Positions 45,522 through 54,946 are shown, counted from the first letter of the stretch. The stretch: 64,000 nt of DNA from RPQJ01 sp963793005 (GCA_963793005.1 CAWBYP010000002.1:868001-932000), one strand, 5' to 3'. A program made the numbers and translations. The notes: generated from the sequence alone by a model not told the origin.

Positions 45522-46806
45522 TCGCTCGCACCCCGGATGCATCCAGCTTTTTCAGGAAGAATAATGAGAACAAGGATAGACCAGCCAGCATCGCAATGGC
45601 TGCACCGTAGCCGAGGCTGGCCGCGAGTCGGCCGCCCGCGAGGGCGGACCCGGTCTCACAGCCGTTGGTCAATGCCATCAACAGGCTGAATCGCGTGGCG
45701 GCCCAGCGGCCTCGTGCCACCGCCATGAAGCATGCGTAACTGGCACTGATCAGGAAACCGGCCCCCAGGTAGACGGTTCCCATGAGCGCAACGTGCGTCC
45801 ACCGGCCGACCGGCAGTGGACTATCCGCAAGTGACCACGCGAGTGCGCCAACCGCGATGGCAACTGCCAGCACTCCGAACGCGACGGCGCGCTGCAGTCC
45901 CAGCCGATCAGCCAGCCGCGCGGCCGCCAGCCCGCCCAGCGCGAGGCCCGCGGGCGCGACCGCCCCGAAGAACAGCGCCCGCGCGCCTGCGTCGAACTGC
46001 AGATCCACCAGCAAGGGACCGGCGAGCGCGCCGGTGGCCTCGAATCCGCTGCCCGCAAGCAGTGCGACTCCCATCGCAGGCACCAGCATCCACGCGAGGA
46101 TGCCTGTAAATGGACTGCGCTGCTGCGCCGCGTGGCTTTTGGCTGGACTCATCTCCGGACCAGTCGTCGTTGCAGCAGTCGGCACCGGCGTCTCGTGGAC
46201 CATTGTCACTACCACCAGCATCGGCACCCAGATCAGCGCGACGATGGTCCAGACTGCAGGCTGCCAGCCAAACAGGTGGATCAGCAGCGGCACGGACGCG
46301 GCAGCTGTCGCCCTGCCCGCCGTCATGCCGAACTGCATCCATCCGTTGATGGAGCCGAGATGATCGACACTGACGGTACGAATGCAGAGCGCGTCGATTG
46401 CCACGTCCTGCACGGCCGCGAAACACGCGTGCGCCAGCAGCAGGCCGAGCAGCAGGTCAAAGCCCGGCACCGTGTTGCCAGCCGCGAGCGGCAGCAATGT
46501 CAGGCCCATGACAACCTGGCAGGCGAGTATCCAGCTGCGCAGCCGGCCACCGCGCGCGACGCTGCGGTCGACGAGCGGTCCGGCAAGGAACTTGAGCGTC
46601 CAGGGCAGCGCCAGCACCGCGGTCAGCGTCGTGATCCGGCCCAGGTCCATGGACTGCTCGCGGAGCACCGCCGGCAAGGCCCACCAGACGAAGCCGATCG
46701 GCACGCCTTCGGCGAAGTACAGCACGGTGAACAGCAGGCGATCGCGGCCGCCCGCTTGACGGCCGCTCCCGGGAAGGGGCGCCTGGGTTGGTTGCCGATC
46801 GCTCAA
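45499..46806 (-). CDS. AmpG/SLC33-like MFS transporter
   Basis: 435 residues with about 12 membrane segments. The FAEGVPIGFVWWALPAVLRE start, LPWTLKFLAGPLVDR and DVAIDALCIRT are typical of AmpG-type muropeptide/acetyl-CoA-transporter-like proteins. The substrate is not fixed by sequence. The start is TTG 46806, overlapping the queD stop, with GACGAG just upstream. It overlaps the next gene by about 20 bp. Confidence 0.8.
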   Translation of the reverse strand: MSDRQPTQAPLPGSGRQAGGRDRLLFTVLYFAEGVPIGFVWWALPAVLREQSMDLGRITTLTAVLALPWTLKFLAGPLVDRSVARGGRLRSWILACQVVMGLTLLPLAAGNTVPGFDLLLGLLLAHACFAAVQDVAIDALCIRTVSVDHLGSINGWMQFGMTAGRATAAASVPLLIHLFGWQPAVWTIVALIWVPMLVVVTMVHETPVPTAATTTGPEMSPAKSHAAQQRSPFTGILAWMLVPAMGVALLAGSGFEATGALAGPLLVDLQFDAGARALFFGAVAPAGLALGGLAAARLADRLGLQRAVAFGVLAVAIAVGALAWSLADSPLPVGRWTHVALMGTVYLGAGFLISASYACFMAVARGRWAATRFSLLMALTNGCETGSALAGGRLAASLGYGAAIAMLAGLSLFSLFFLKKLDASGVRANAEDRRD

Positions 46807-47162
46807 CTCGTCCCGTCGAACGCGCAGCCCGAAGTACAGGTCTCGTGCACCACGACACGCGACAGCATGGGCAGGGCCGGCTGCAACTCGCGCCAGATCC
46901 AGCGTGCCAGGTTCTCGCTGGTCGGGTTCTCGAGCCCGGGCACGTCGTTGAGGTAACGGTGGTCGAGCTGCTGGAACAGCGGATCGAACGCGACCTTTAC
47001 GTCGGCAAAGTCCATCACCCAGCCGAGCCGGTCATCGACCGGGCCGCTGACGTGGATCTCCACGCGAAACGAGTGCCCGTGCACCCGGGCACACTTGTGC
47101 CCAGCCGGCACGTTTGGCAGCCGGTGCGCGCTTTCGAGCGTAAAGGTCTTGAAGATATCCAC
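46803..47162 (-). CDS. queD: 6-carboxytetrahydropterin synthase
   Basis: 119 residues from GTG 47162, which has GGAA 6 bases upstream and gives the normal QueD length. Zn and catalytic residues lie in ESAHRLPNVPAGHKCARVHG (His, Cys and the HGH pair), with DFADVK and LDHRYLND. It makes the preQ0 precursor for queuosine tRNA modification. The rest of the queuosine pathway is not in view. A few extra Cys near the start of the longer frame (HPCCSKCG) are upstream of the chosen start. Confidence 0.9.
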   Translation of the reverse strand: MDIFKTFTLESAHRLPNVPAGHKCARVHGHSFRVEIHVSGPVDDRLGWVMDFADVKVAFDPLFQQLDHRYLNDVPGLENPTSENLARWIWRELQPALPMLSRVVVHETCTSGCAFDGTS

Positions 47163-47344
47163 GGTTCCGTTCACTGCGCCACATTTGGAGCAGCAAGGAT
47201 GCAAGGCTCAGGTTGCGATGTCGAGAGGATGTGACGCAACAGGGTTTCCGCCATGCGCGGAGAAACACGGTGAGTTGGTCCCGCCGTTCATCAGGTCGCC
47301 CGCTGGCCCGCCTGCTTACACGGCTCGCCAGGCAAACTTCACCG
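47163..47344. other. Gap upstream of queD
   Basis: 182 bp between the queD start and the end of the copper ATPase gene. It must carry the queD promoter. No clear -35/-10 pair, preQ1 riboswitch core or hairpin with T-tract was recognised. Confidence 0.4.
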
Positions 47345-49687
47345 TCATCCGACTTTAACGTTGCGCAAGCGCAAAGCATTGGCGACCACGGATACCGAAG
47401 AAAGGCTCATCGCCAGGGCTGCAAGCATCGGGCTCAGCAGCACACCAAAGACTGGATACAGAACGCCCGCCGCCACCGGTACTCCCAGCCCGTTGTAGAG
47501 GAACGCGAAGGCCAGGTTCTGCTTCATGTTGGCGACAGCCGAACGCGAGATTTCCTGGGCACGCGCAACCCCACGCAGATCGCCCTTGACCAGCGTCACC
47601 TGCGCGCTCGACATGGCGACATCGGTCCCTGTGCCCATGGCGATGCCGACATCGGCCGCCGCAAGCGCGGGTGCATCGTTGATGCCGTCGCCCGCCATCG
47701 CGACGCGTCGCCCCTCGGCCTTCAGGCGCTCGACCAGGTCGGCCTTGTCCTTGGGTCGAACCTCTCCGTACACCTCGTCGATTCCGAGTTGCGACGCAAC
47801 AGCTTCCGCCGTGGTGGAGCTGTCACCAGTCGCCATGACGATACGCAGGCCGGCCTCGTGGAGCGCCTTGATCGCCGCCGCCGCACCATCCTTGATGGGA
47901 TCTGCCACCGCGATCAGGCCTGCCGCATGGCCATCGACGGCCAGGAACATCGCCGTGGCTCCGTCGACGCGCAACCGCTCTGCCCCGATAGTCAGCGTGC
48001 CGAGGTCCGCCCCGACGTCCCGCATCAGGGCGGCGTTACCGAGCGCCAGCGCATGGCCGTCCACGCGTCCACGCACGCCAAGGCCGGTGACCGATTCGAA
48101 GTCCTCGGCTTTCGACAGCGAGAGGCCGCGCACTCCAGCCTCGGTCACGATGGCATCGGCCAGCGGGTGCTCGCTGCCCTGCTCAAGGCTGGCCGCCAGC
48201 CGCAGAATCTCATCGGCGGACTGTCCTTCAATCACGACCACCTCTCGATAAGCGGGCCGGCCCTGCGTCAACGTTCCAGTCTTGTCGACGATCAGGGTGT
48301 CCACGGTGCGCAGGCGCTCGATCGCCTCTGCGTCGCGGAACAGCACGCCGACCTGGGCGGCACGTCCGCTGGCGACCATGATCGTCATCGGTGTGGCGAG
48401 GCCGAGCGCACAGGGGCAGGCGATGATGAGCACTGCCACCGCATTGACCACCGCGAAGGTCCACGACGGCTCCGGCCCGAACAGTCCCCATACGACGAAT
48501 GTGGCTAGCGCGATTGACAGCACCGCAAGCACGAACCAGAAGCTCACCTTGTCCGCCATGCGCTGCATGGGTGCCCTGGAGCGCTGCGCCTGCACCACCA
48601 GCTGCACGATCTGCGCAAGCACCGTATCGGAGCCCACCTTGTCGGCCCTCATCACGAGCGCACCGGTACCGTTCATCGTGGCGCCGATCACGCGGGCGCC
48701 TGGTGTCTTTTCGACCGGGATCGGTTCGCCAGTCAGCATGCTCTCGTCCACGCTCGAGCGTCCTTCGAGGACCTCCCCGTCGACCGGCACTTTCTCACCG
48801 GGCCTGACCCTGAGGCGATCACCGATGTGCACGTGGGCCAGCGGAATGTCCTCCTCCGTGCCGTTCTCGCCGAGCCGACGTGCGGTCTTGGGCGAGAGCC
48901 TCAGCAGCGCCTTGAGCGCGGCCGAGGTGCTCGATCGCGCCTTCAGTTCCAGCAGCTGGCCGAGCAGCGTGAGCGACACGATGACCGCGGCCGCTTCGAA
49001 GTACACGGCAACCCGGCCGTCGACATGGAACGATTCGGGAAACAGCCCCGGCGCGACGGTCGCCACCACGCTGTAGCCAAACGCGGCCCCGACGCCGGTG
49101 CCGATCAGCGTCCACATGTTCGGGCTGCGATTGGCAATCGACTGTGCCCAGCGCTGGAAGAACGGCCAACCCGCCCACAGCACCACCGGTGACGCGACTA
49201 CAAGCTCGAACCAGCTGCTGGCGCCCGGCGTGAGCAGGTTCGCGCGGTGACCGAACATTGCAAATACCAGCGAGATCACCGACAGCGGCAGCGTCCACCA
49301 GAAACGACGGCGGAAGTCGGTCAGTTCCGGGCTTTCCTCGTCGTCCAGGCTGGGCATCAGCGGCTCGAGCGCCATGCCGCAGATCGGGCAACTCCCGGGC
49401 GTGTCCTGGACGATCTGGGGATGCATCGGACAGGTGTACTTCGTTCCGACCGGCAGTTCCGGCGACTCGACAATCTCCGGCTTCAGGTACCGAGTCGGAT
49501 CCGCCACGAACTTCGTTCGGCATCCGGCCGAGCAGAATGCGTAGTCCGTACCCTCATGCGCCGCCTTGTGCGGCGATTCCGGTGCCACGATCATGCCGCA
49601 GACCGGATCGATCCACGCGCCTGTCGTGGCGGGCTTGTCGTGAGTGTGGCAGCACGAATGGCCGCCGTGGCCGTGGAGAGATTTCAT
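47345..49687 (-). CDS. copA: Copper P1B-type ATPase with YHS and heavy-metal-binding modules
   Basis: 780 residues. The N-terminus has a His/Cys cluster (HGHGGHSCCHTH, residues 5-16), then a YHS domain (about 26-68, IDPVCGMIV and FCSAGC), then a CPMHP/CPICGM module (84-110). The ATPase core has ACPCALG, DKTGTLTQG, SEHPLA and GDGINDAPAL. It exports Cu(I) or a similar soft metal. ATG 49687 overlaps the stop of the MerR gene (ATGA), so the pump and regulator form one unit. It is distinct from the cus-linked ATPase, which has no YHS domain. Confidence 0.93.
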   Translation of the reverse strand: MKSLHGHGGHSCCHTHDKPATTGAWIDPVCGMIVAPESPHKAAHEGTDYAFCSAGCRTKFVADPTRYLKPEIVESPELPVGTKYTCPMHPQIVQDTPGSCPICGMALEPLMPSLDDEESPELTDFRRRFWWTLPLSVISLVFAMFGHRANLLTPGASSWFELVVASPVVLWAGWPFFQRWAQSIANRSPNMWTLIGTGVGAAFGYSVVATVAPGLFPESFHVDGRVAVYFEAAAVIVSLTLLGQLLELKARSSTSAALKALLRLSPKTARRLGENGTEEDIPLAHVHIGDRLRVRPGEKVPVDGEVLEGRSSVDESMLTGEPIPVEKTPGARVIGATMNGTGALVMRADKVGSDTVLAQIVQLVVQAQRSRAPMQRMADKVSFWFVLAVLSIALATFVVWGLFGPEPSWTFAVVNAVAVLIIACPCALGLATPMTIMVASGRAAQVGVLFRDAEAIERLRTVDTLIVDKTGTLTQGRPAYREVVVIEGQSADEILRLAASLEQGSEHPLADAIVTEAGVRGLSLSKAEDFESVTGLGVRGRVDGHALALGNAALMRDVGADLGTLTIGAERLRVDGATAMFLAVDGHAAGLIAVADPIKDGAAAAIKALHEAGLRIVMATGDSSTTAEAVASQLGIDEVYGEVRPKDKADLVERLKAEGRRVAMAGDGINDAPALAAADVGIAMGTGTDVAMSSAQVTLVKGDLRGVARAQEISRSAVANMKQNLAFAFLYNGLGVPVAAGVLYPVFGVLLSPMLAALAMSLSSVSVVANALRLRNVKVG

Positions 49688-50088
49688 GCGACGTCTCCTA
49701 CGCTCAGTGCATTCAGAATCGGGCAGGCTTCGGCGCGGCCGTGACCGGGGCATGCCTGGATCAAGGTGCGCAGGCCACTGCCAATCCGCTCCAATTCGTT
49801 GATGCGCTTTTCGATGTCCGCGAGCTTGGCTTCCGCCGCGCGCTTGACCTTCGCGACATTTCGTTCAGCGCTCAGCGACAAGAGGCCCCGAATCTCGGCA
49901 AGCGTGAAGCCCAGTGCCTTGGCGCGGCGAATGAAGCGCAGACGTTTCAGTTCCGCCTCGCCATAACGCCGGTACCCTGATGCAAGGCGGCTCGTCGGGC
50001 TCAAGAGGTCGTTGCGCTCGTAATATCGAACGGTGTCGACGGCAACGCCCGCGCGTTTCGCAAGCTGGCCAATTCCGTATGCAGGCAT
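49684..50088 (-). CDS. MerR-family metal-responsive regulator
   Basis: 134 residues. The winged helix has GQLAKRAGVAVDTVRYYERN and the dimer coiled coil runs from about 75 to 110. The C-terminal metal loop is ACPGHGRAEACPIL (Cys113 and Cys122). CueR has an 8-residue Cys-Cys step and Ser77; here the step is 9 and the aligned residue is Val (RNVAKVKR). ATG 50088 is chosen because AAGGAG lies about 8-13 bases upstream. It is expected to activate its own operon with the copper ATPase through the dyad at 50121-50136. Confidence 0.88.
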   Translation of the reverse strand: MPAYGIGQLAKRAGVAVDTVRYYERNDLLSPTSRLASGYRRYGEAELKRLRFIRRAKALGFTLAEIRGLLSLSAERNVAKVKRAAEAKLADIEKRINELERIGSGLRTLIQACPGHGRAEACPILNALSVGDVA

Positions 50089-50111
50089 GTCTGGTCTCCT
50101 TCGGGAACCAA

Positions 50112-50142
50112 GTCTGCAGTCTGGACCATGGTCCAGAGTCAA
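50112..50142 (-). promoter_or_regulatory. MerR-type promoter with operator dyad
   Basis: On the leftward strand the -35 TTGACT (50142-50137) is followed directly by the perfect 16-bp dyad CTGGACCATGGTCCAG (50136-50121). A weak -10 (GCAGAC or CAGACT) lies after a 19-20 bp spacer. A long spacer with a central dyad is the standard MerR-family architecture. Confidence 0.8.
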
Positions 50143-50167
50143 GCGCTGGAGTCGCGAGTCGCGACGG

Positions 50168-52411
50168 CTACTTGCGGCGCCTGACCGGGGCCGGCTCGGG
50201 TTCCAGCCAGGCGCGACCGGCCTTGTGCCTCAACAAGTAAGCCACGTGGATCTTCGGACTGCGCCGGAAATCCTCCGGGATCGTTGCACGCGTAAGGTCC
50301 TCGATCTCGAACTCGTCCAGCGCGGCAGTGTCGAGCCTGAAACGCTGGTAGTTGTTCGAGAACAGGATCAGGCCACCGGGCTCGAGCAGCGCACCGATCC
50401 GCTTCAGCAGCGCAACGTGGTCTCGCTGCACGTCGAACTCGGTTTCCATGCGCTTCGACCGCGACATCGTCGGCGGGTCGACGAACACGAGTCCGTAGCG
50501 CTGCATGCCCGGCCGAGACTGCTCATCGAGCCACGCCAGGCAGTCCGCATGGACGAAGGCGTGATTCGGTCCGGCGAGCCCGTTCAGCGCAAGGTTGCGT
50601 TTCGCCCAGTCGAGATAGGTATGCGACATATCCACCGTCGTCGAACCGGTTGCGCCGCCGCCGACCGCGTGCACAGTCGCCGTGCCCGTATAGGCGAACA
50701 GGTTCAGGAACTGCCGTCCCGCAGCGAGCTCCCCGATCCGTCGCCGCGTAATCCGGTGGTCCAGGAACAGCCCGGTGTCCAGGTAGTCGGCGAAATTGAC
50801 CAGGAACCGGTAGCGCCCCTCGCGTACGGCGTGAAAGACCTGCTCGCTGTCCACCTTCTCGTACTGCTCGCCGTGCCGCTGGCGCCGCCGGACGCGCAGC
50901 GCTATCCGCCCCTCGGGCAGCCCGAGCACCTCGGGCAGCACCGAGAGGACTTCGTCGCGGCGGCCGCGGGCCGCATCACGCGACACCGTCGGCGGTGCGG
51001 CGTACTCCTGTACGCATGCCCAGCGTTCGTCGTTGCCGTAGATGTCGATGGCAAACGAATACTCCGGCATGTCCGCGTCGTACACGCGGTAGCAGGCCAC
51101 ATCCTCGCGCCTGACCCAGGACTTGAGCCGCGAGATATTCTTGCGCAGCCGGTTGGCGAACATCTCGGCCCCGGACCTGGCCCTGGCCGCTTCGAGACGG
51201 TCGCGACGCGCGGTTTCGGCATCCGGCTCGACGGTCTCAGGCTTCAACTCGAATCGCAGCAATCGGCACTCGATGGGGCCGTTGAAGAACGTGTGTGCTC
51301 GGTAGGCACGCAGTCGCAGCGCCCGGCCGAGCGGCGGGTTGCCCGTGAACACGCCTGCCTCCCATCCGGGGAAGCGTTCGATCAGCGCGTGGCCGAGGTC
51401 GGCATAGGTCGCGGCCAGCGTTTCCTCGTCCTCCAGTCGCGCACCGTAGGGGGGATTCACCAGCACGAGCCCACAGGATTCCGGTGCCTGGGGAAGCTTC
51501 GTGATATCGCGCCGTTCGAACGACAGGTAGTCACCAAGACCCGCGCGATTGGCGTTCGCAATCGACGCGCGGACCGCGGACTGGTCACGGTCGAAGCCGC
51601 GGAACCGGCCGCGACCCAGCACCGGAAGGTTCCGGCGCTCGAGCGCGGCTTCGCGCAGCGCAGTCCAGGCAGCCGCGTCGTGCTTAAGCCAGCGCTCGAA
51701 GCCGAAACGACGCCGCAGCAGCCCCGGTGCGAAATCCGCGGCGATCATCGCGGCCTCGATCACGAAGGTGCCCGATCCGCACATCGGGTCTGCGAAGCCC
51801 CCGCTCTGCGCCGCGATCTCCGGCCAGCCACAGCGCAGCAGCAATGCGGCCGCAAGCGTTTCCTTCAGCGGCGCCTCGACGCCGGATACGCGGTAGCCAC
51901 GCCGGTGCAGGGGCTCGCCGCTCAAGTCGATGCCCACGGTTGCATGCGTGCGTGCCAGCCTCAGGCTGATGCGCAGGTCCGGTGACGCCAGTTCCACGGA
52001 CGGCCGCTCGCCGGTGCGCGCCCGGAACCGGTCGACGATCGCGTCCTTGGCTTTCTGCGCCGCGAACTGGCTGTGGCGCAACCAGTCGGGGCTCTCTCCC
52101 ACCACGTGGATCGCAAGGGACCCTTGTGGCGCGAGGTGCTCCTCCCACGGTATCTCCTTCAGCGCCTCGTACATCGCCTCGACGGTGTCGAGCGAAACCG
52201 TGGCGATGGTCTGCAGCACACGGCTCGCCGTCCGCGACTGCAGGCAGGCCAGGTAGGCATGTTCCAGCGGACCGACGAAGCTGACGCCTGCTGGATGCTC
52301 ACGCGTCACCGCGACGCCCATTGCGCGCAACTCCGACCCCAGCACGTCTGCCACACCGCGCGGACAGGCTGCGAAGAACTCGCTGCCACCGTCGACTGGT
52401 TCGATCGGCAT
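50168..52411 (-). CDS. rlmL: Bifunctional 23S rRNA methyltransferase RlmKL
   Basis: 747 residues with two methyltransferase domains. The N-terminal half (THUMP plus Rossmann domain, DPMCGSGTFVIEAAM and LVNPPYGARL) corresponds to RlmL, m2G2445. The C-terminal half (FLNLFAYTGTATVHAVG and VFVDPPTMSRSKRM) corresponds to RlmK, m7G2069. The fused form is typical of Gammaproteobacteria. The gene ends about 25 bp before the MerR-type -35 element. Confidence 0.93.
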   Translation of the reverse strand: MPIEPVDGGSEFFAACPRGVADVLGSELRAMGVAVTREHPAGVSFVGPLEHAYLACLQSRTASRVLQTIATVSLDTVEAMYEALKEIPWEEHLAPQGSLAIHVVGESPDWLRHSQFAAQKAKDAIVDRFRARTGERPSVELASPDLRISLRLARTHATVGIDLSGEPLHRRGYRVSGVEAPLKETLAAALLLRCGWPEIAAQSGGFADPMCGSGTFVIEAAMIAADFAPGLLRRRFGFERWLKHDAAAWTALREAALERRNLPVLGRGRFRGFDRDQSAVRASIANANRAGLGDYLSFERRDITKLPQAPESCGLVLVNPPYGARLEDEETLAATYADLGHALIERFPGWEAGVFTGNPPLGRALRLRAYRAHTFFNGPIECRLLRFELKPETVEPDAETARRDRLEAARARSGAEMFANRLRKNISRLKSWVRREDVACYRVYDADMPEYSFAIDIYGNDERWACVQEYAAPPTVSRDAARGRRDEVLSVLPEVLGLPEGRIALRVRRRQRHGEQYEKVDSEQVFHAVREGRYRFLVNFADYLDTGLFLDHRITRRRIGELAAGRQFLNLFAYTGTATVHAVGGGATGSTTVDMSHTYLDWAKRNLALNGLAGPNHAFVHADCLAWLDEQSRPGMQRYGLVFVDPPTMSRSKRMETEFDVQRDHVALLKRIGALLEPGGLILFSNNYQRFRLDTAALDEFEIEDLTRATIPEDFRRSPKIHVAYLLRHKAGRAWLEPEPAPVRRRK

Positions 52412-52414
52412 CGT

Positions 52415-53890
52415 TCAGCGCTCCGCTGTTCCGAGCATCACGAGGTCCCTGGGGGAAATACCATCAAGGCAACGCGAAACGATGCGGTAGGCGTCCGGGT
52501 CGAATGCCGTTCGCGACGAGGCTTTAATCAGTTCGGCCACGTCTGCGTCGTCGCGCGCCGTTCCGAGGTGCTGCCAGCAGTCCACGACGTGCAGCAGCGT
52601 GCCGGGACCAGCCGGCGCGGGCTCGCGTATCCCGACTGGACCGGGGAACGGCCACGAGCGTATGCGCAGCGACGCGAGCGCGAGCCGCAGGCGCGCGTCG
52701 TGCAGCGCAGGCGCCTCGCTGCCAACGCATGCGCCACGGCAGCGTCCGAGCTGCAGGGCGAAGCACGATCCCGGCCCGGACTCGAGCCCCATGAACTTGA
52801 GACACAGGCTGGCCTCCCGTGCCTTGCCCTCGAGTGCGCGCAATGCGTCACGCTCGGTCCGGAATGGCCCGTAGCTCTCCGCGCCCGACTTGAGGTCATC
52901 GAGACCGAATGGCTCCACGCACGGTTGCAGCCGGCCCTCCCGGTCCCTCAGGCGGATGCAGTGCACGCTCTTCGGCCTGCGCAGGCGGCGGTTGGCCGCG
53001 GGTGCAAGCTCCTTGACGAGACGCGACTCGGCGAGCAGCGCACCGAGTTCGCCACCCGTCTCGACCCACTCGACATCCCGTACCTGTTGCGCGAGTTTCC
53101 CTTCCTTTGTCGAGCGATGGCTGGCCGAGAAGTGCGCGAGTACGCGGCTGCGAATGCTGCGGCTCTTGCCGACGTACAGCAGCACGCCGCCCTCACCGCG
53201 AAACAGGTACACGCCCGGCCCTTCCGGCAGGTCATCCGCCAGGTCGGCCGGCAGGTGTGCCGGAAGGCGCGACTCGAAGCGGGTTGCCTCGATCGCCTGC
53301 TGCAACTGCTCGGCGCCGACGACACCCTCGAACGCCGCAAGCAGCGCGGGGAGCACGGCTGCATCGCCGAGCGCTCGATGCCGCTGCCCGCATTCGAGAC
53401 CCCATCGCTCGATCAGCGTGTCGAGGTTGTGGCGCCTGTGCTCGGCGAACAAGGCCCTCGACAGCCGCACAGTGCAGAGGACCGGCGCCGAGAACTTTTC
53501 GCCCAGGCGCCGGAACTCGCTGCGAAGGAAGCCATAGTCGAAGCGTGCATTGTGCGCGACGAACAGCCTCCCATCGAGGCGCGACCGAACGTCGCTGCGC
53601 AGCTCGTCGAAGGTCGGCGCATCGGCGACCATCTCGTTGGTGATCCCGGTGAATGCCTGGATGGCTGGCGGAATCCGCTGGCAGGGATTCACCAGGCTGC
53701 TCCACTCTTCCACCACCACGCCGTCGTCGAGCAGCACGATGCCGACTTCGGTCACCCGGTGCTGGGCCGCAGTGCCTCCCGTGGTCTCGAGGTCCACGCA
53801 GGCGACGCGCCCCTGCAGCACTGGCGCCGCAAGCGCAGCCAGACTGGATCCAGTCGTCTTTCCCGGCCGGGAAATGGTGCCTGGCACCAT
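52415..53890 (-). CDS. DnaQ-type exonuclease fused to UvrC-like GIY-YIG nuclease
   Basis: 491 residues. A DEDDh exonuclease domain (about 28-190) has VDLETTG, THNARFDYGF-like AHNARFDYG and HRALGDA. A GIY-YIG domain (about 225-310) has GPGVYLFRGEGGVLLYVGKS. The tail resembles the UvrC/Cho middle region with cysteines. The fusion is known in several bacteria and is linked to DNA repair. The start is doubtful: the first 15 codons fall inside three tandem palindromes (53842-53890). GTG 53821 would give a 468-residue protein beginning close to the nuclease. Confidence 0.85.
   Translation of the reverse strand: MVPGTISRPGKTTGSSLAALAAPVLQGRVACVDLETTGGTAAQHRVTEVGIVLLDDGVVVEEWSSLVNPCQRIPPAIQAFTGITNEMVADAPTFDELRSDVRSRLDGRLFVAHNARFDYGFLRSEFRRLGEKFSAPVLCTVRLSRALFAEHRRHNLDTLIERWGLECGQRHRALGDAAVLPALLAAFEGVVGAEQLQQAIEATRFESRLPAHLPADLADDLPEGPGVYLFRGEGGVLLYVGKSRSIRSRVLAHFSASHRSTKEGKLAQQVRDVEWVETGGELGALLAESRLVKELAPAANRRLRRPKSVHCIRLRDREGRLQPCVEPFGLDDLKSGAESYGPFRTERDALRALEGKAREASLCLKFMGLESGPGSCFALQLGRCRGACVGSEAPALHDARLRLALASLRIRSWPFPGPVGIREPAPAGPGTLLHVVDCWQHLGTARDDADVAELIKASSRTAFDPDAYRIVSRCLDGISPRDLVMLGTAER
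53842..53890. repeat. Three tandem perfect palindromes
   Basis: GACTGGATCCAGTC (53842-53855), TTTCCCGGCCGGGAAA (53859-53874) and ATGGTGCCTGGCACCAT (53874-53890) follow one another. The third is centred on one base. They lie at the aguB/DnaQ-UvrC boundary and cover the first 15 codons of the annotated nuclease. Confidence 0.75.
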
Positions 53891-54763
53891 CTAGAGAGTC
53901 GCGTCGCCGTCCAGCGTCATGATCGGACCATATAGCTCCGGGCGCCGGTCGCGGAACACGCCCCAGGCATGGCGCTGCGCGCGCGCAGCCTCGAGGTCCA
54001 GCATTGCGGTAATTACAGCCTCCGACGAGCGATCCGCCTCGACCAGCTTCTCGCCCGTGCTCCCGGCGATGAACGACGACCCGTAGAAATTCAGCTGGTA
54101 GTTTTCGCCGCGCTCGACGCCGACGCGGTTGGATGCAACCAGCGGCATGACATTGGCCGCCGCGTGGCCCTGCATGCAACGCTGCCAGTGGTCACGCGAA
54201 TCGATGCTGGCGTCCTGGGGCTCAGATCCGATCGCGGTTGGATAGAGCAGCACGTCCGCGCCCATCAAGGCCATGCAGCGGGCCGCCTCCGGGAACCACT
54301 GGTCCCAGCAGATGCCAACGCCCAAGGTGCCGTAGCGGGTCTTCCAGACGCGGAATCCCGTGTCGCCCGGCGAGAAATAGAATTTCTCGTGGTAGCCGGG
54401 GCTCTCCGGGATGTGCGACTTGCGGTACACGCCGAGCATGCTGCCATCGGCGTCGATCATCGCCAGCGAATTGAAATAGGCGTTGTTCGCAAGCTCGAAC
54501 ACACTCAACGGCAGCACGACTTCGAGTTCGCGCGCGAGCGCCTGGAAGCGCGCGACGACGGGACTGCCGGCGATCGGCCGCGCCAGCTCGAAGTGACTGG
54601 CCAGGTGATCCTTGCAGAAGTACGGTGTCTCGAACAGCTCCTGCAGCAGCACCACCTGGGCGCCCTGCCCGGCGGCGCTGCGCACTGCGCGCTCGGCGGA
54701 ATCGAGGTTGGCGGCCGCGTCGGCCGAACAGGCGAACTGCGTCGCGGCAAAGGTTGTCTTCAT
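53891..54763 (-). CDS. aguB: N-carbamoylputrescine amidase
   Basis: 290 residues, nitrilase family. Triad residues are Glu in LLQELFETPYFC, Lys in YRKSHIPESPGYHEKFYF and Cys in VGICWDQWFPEAARC. The FETPYFCKDH and GYHEKFYFSPGDTGF segments are specific to AguB. It turns N-carbamoylputrescine, the AguA product, into putrescine, CO2 and ammonia. ATG 54763 is chosen because GGAA lies upstream and it matches the family length of about 290. aguA lies about 47 kb away in this window. Confidence 0.94.
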   Translation of the reverse strand: MKTTFAATQFACSADAAANLDSAERAVRSAAGQGAQVVLLQELFETPYFCKDHLASHFELARPIAGSPVVARFQALARELEVVLPLSVFELANNAYFNSLAMIDADGSMLGVYRKSHIPESPGYHEKFYFSPGDTGFRVWKTRYGTLGVGICWDQWFPEAARCMALMGADVLLYPTAIGSEPQDASIDSRDHWQRCMQGHAAANVMPLVASNRVGVERGENYQLNFYGSSFIAGSTGEKLVEADRSSEAVITAMLDLEAARAQRHAWGVFRDRRPELYGPIMTLDGDATL

Positions 54764-54946
54764 GGACGTTCCAGGCACCTGGCTGATACCGGATTGTAGC
54801 GAAACCGGGCCTCCACCGGCCGGAGCGATGCGCCTCCAATGCATCTTATGCCCTGTCGGCTGCCCGAAAGTCAGCGAAACCGGCATCATTCCCGCGGCAT
54901 CGAACTCGTCGAAGAACCGTCGCCGCGAGTCGTGCCTGGCAGCGCT
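54764..54946. other. Gap between ackA and aguB
   Basis: 183 bp. It contains short inverted pieces related to the GGCACC palindrome family (CCAGGCACCTGG at about 54771-54782). No promoter was recognised. Confidence 0.35.

Noticed and set aside
50033..53935. Two long plus-strand open frames opposite rlmL and the DnaQ-UvrC gene
   Set aside because: The minus-strand genes have clear motifs throughout. The plus-strand frames are low-complexity and lack any family resemblance.
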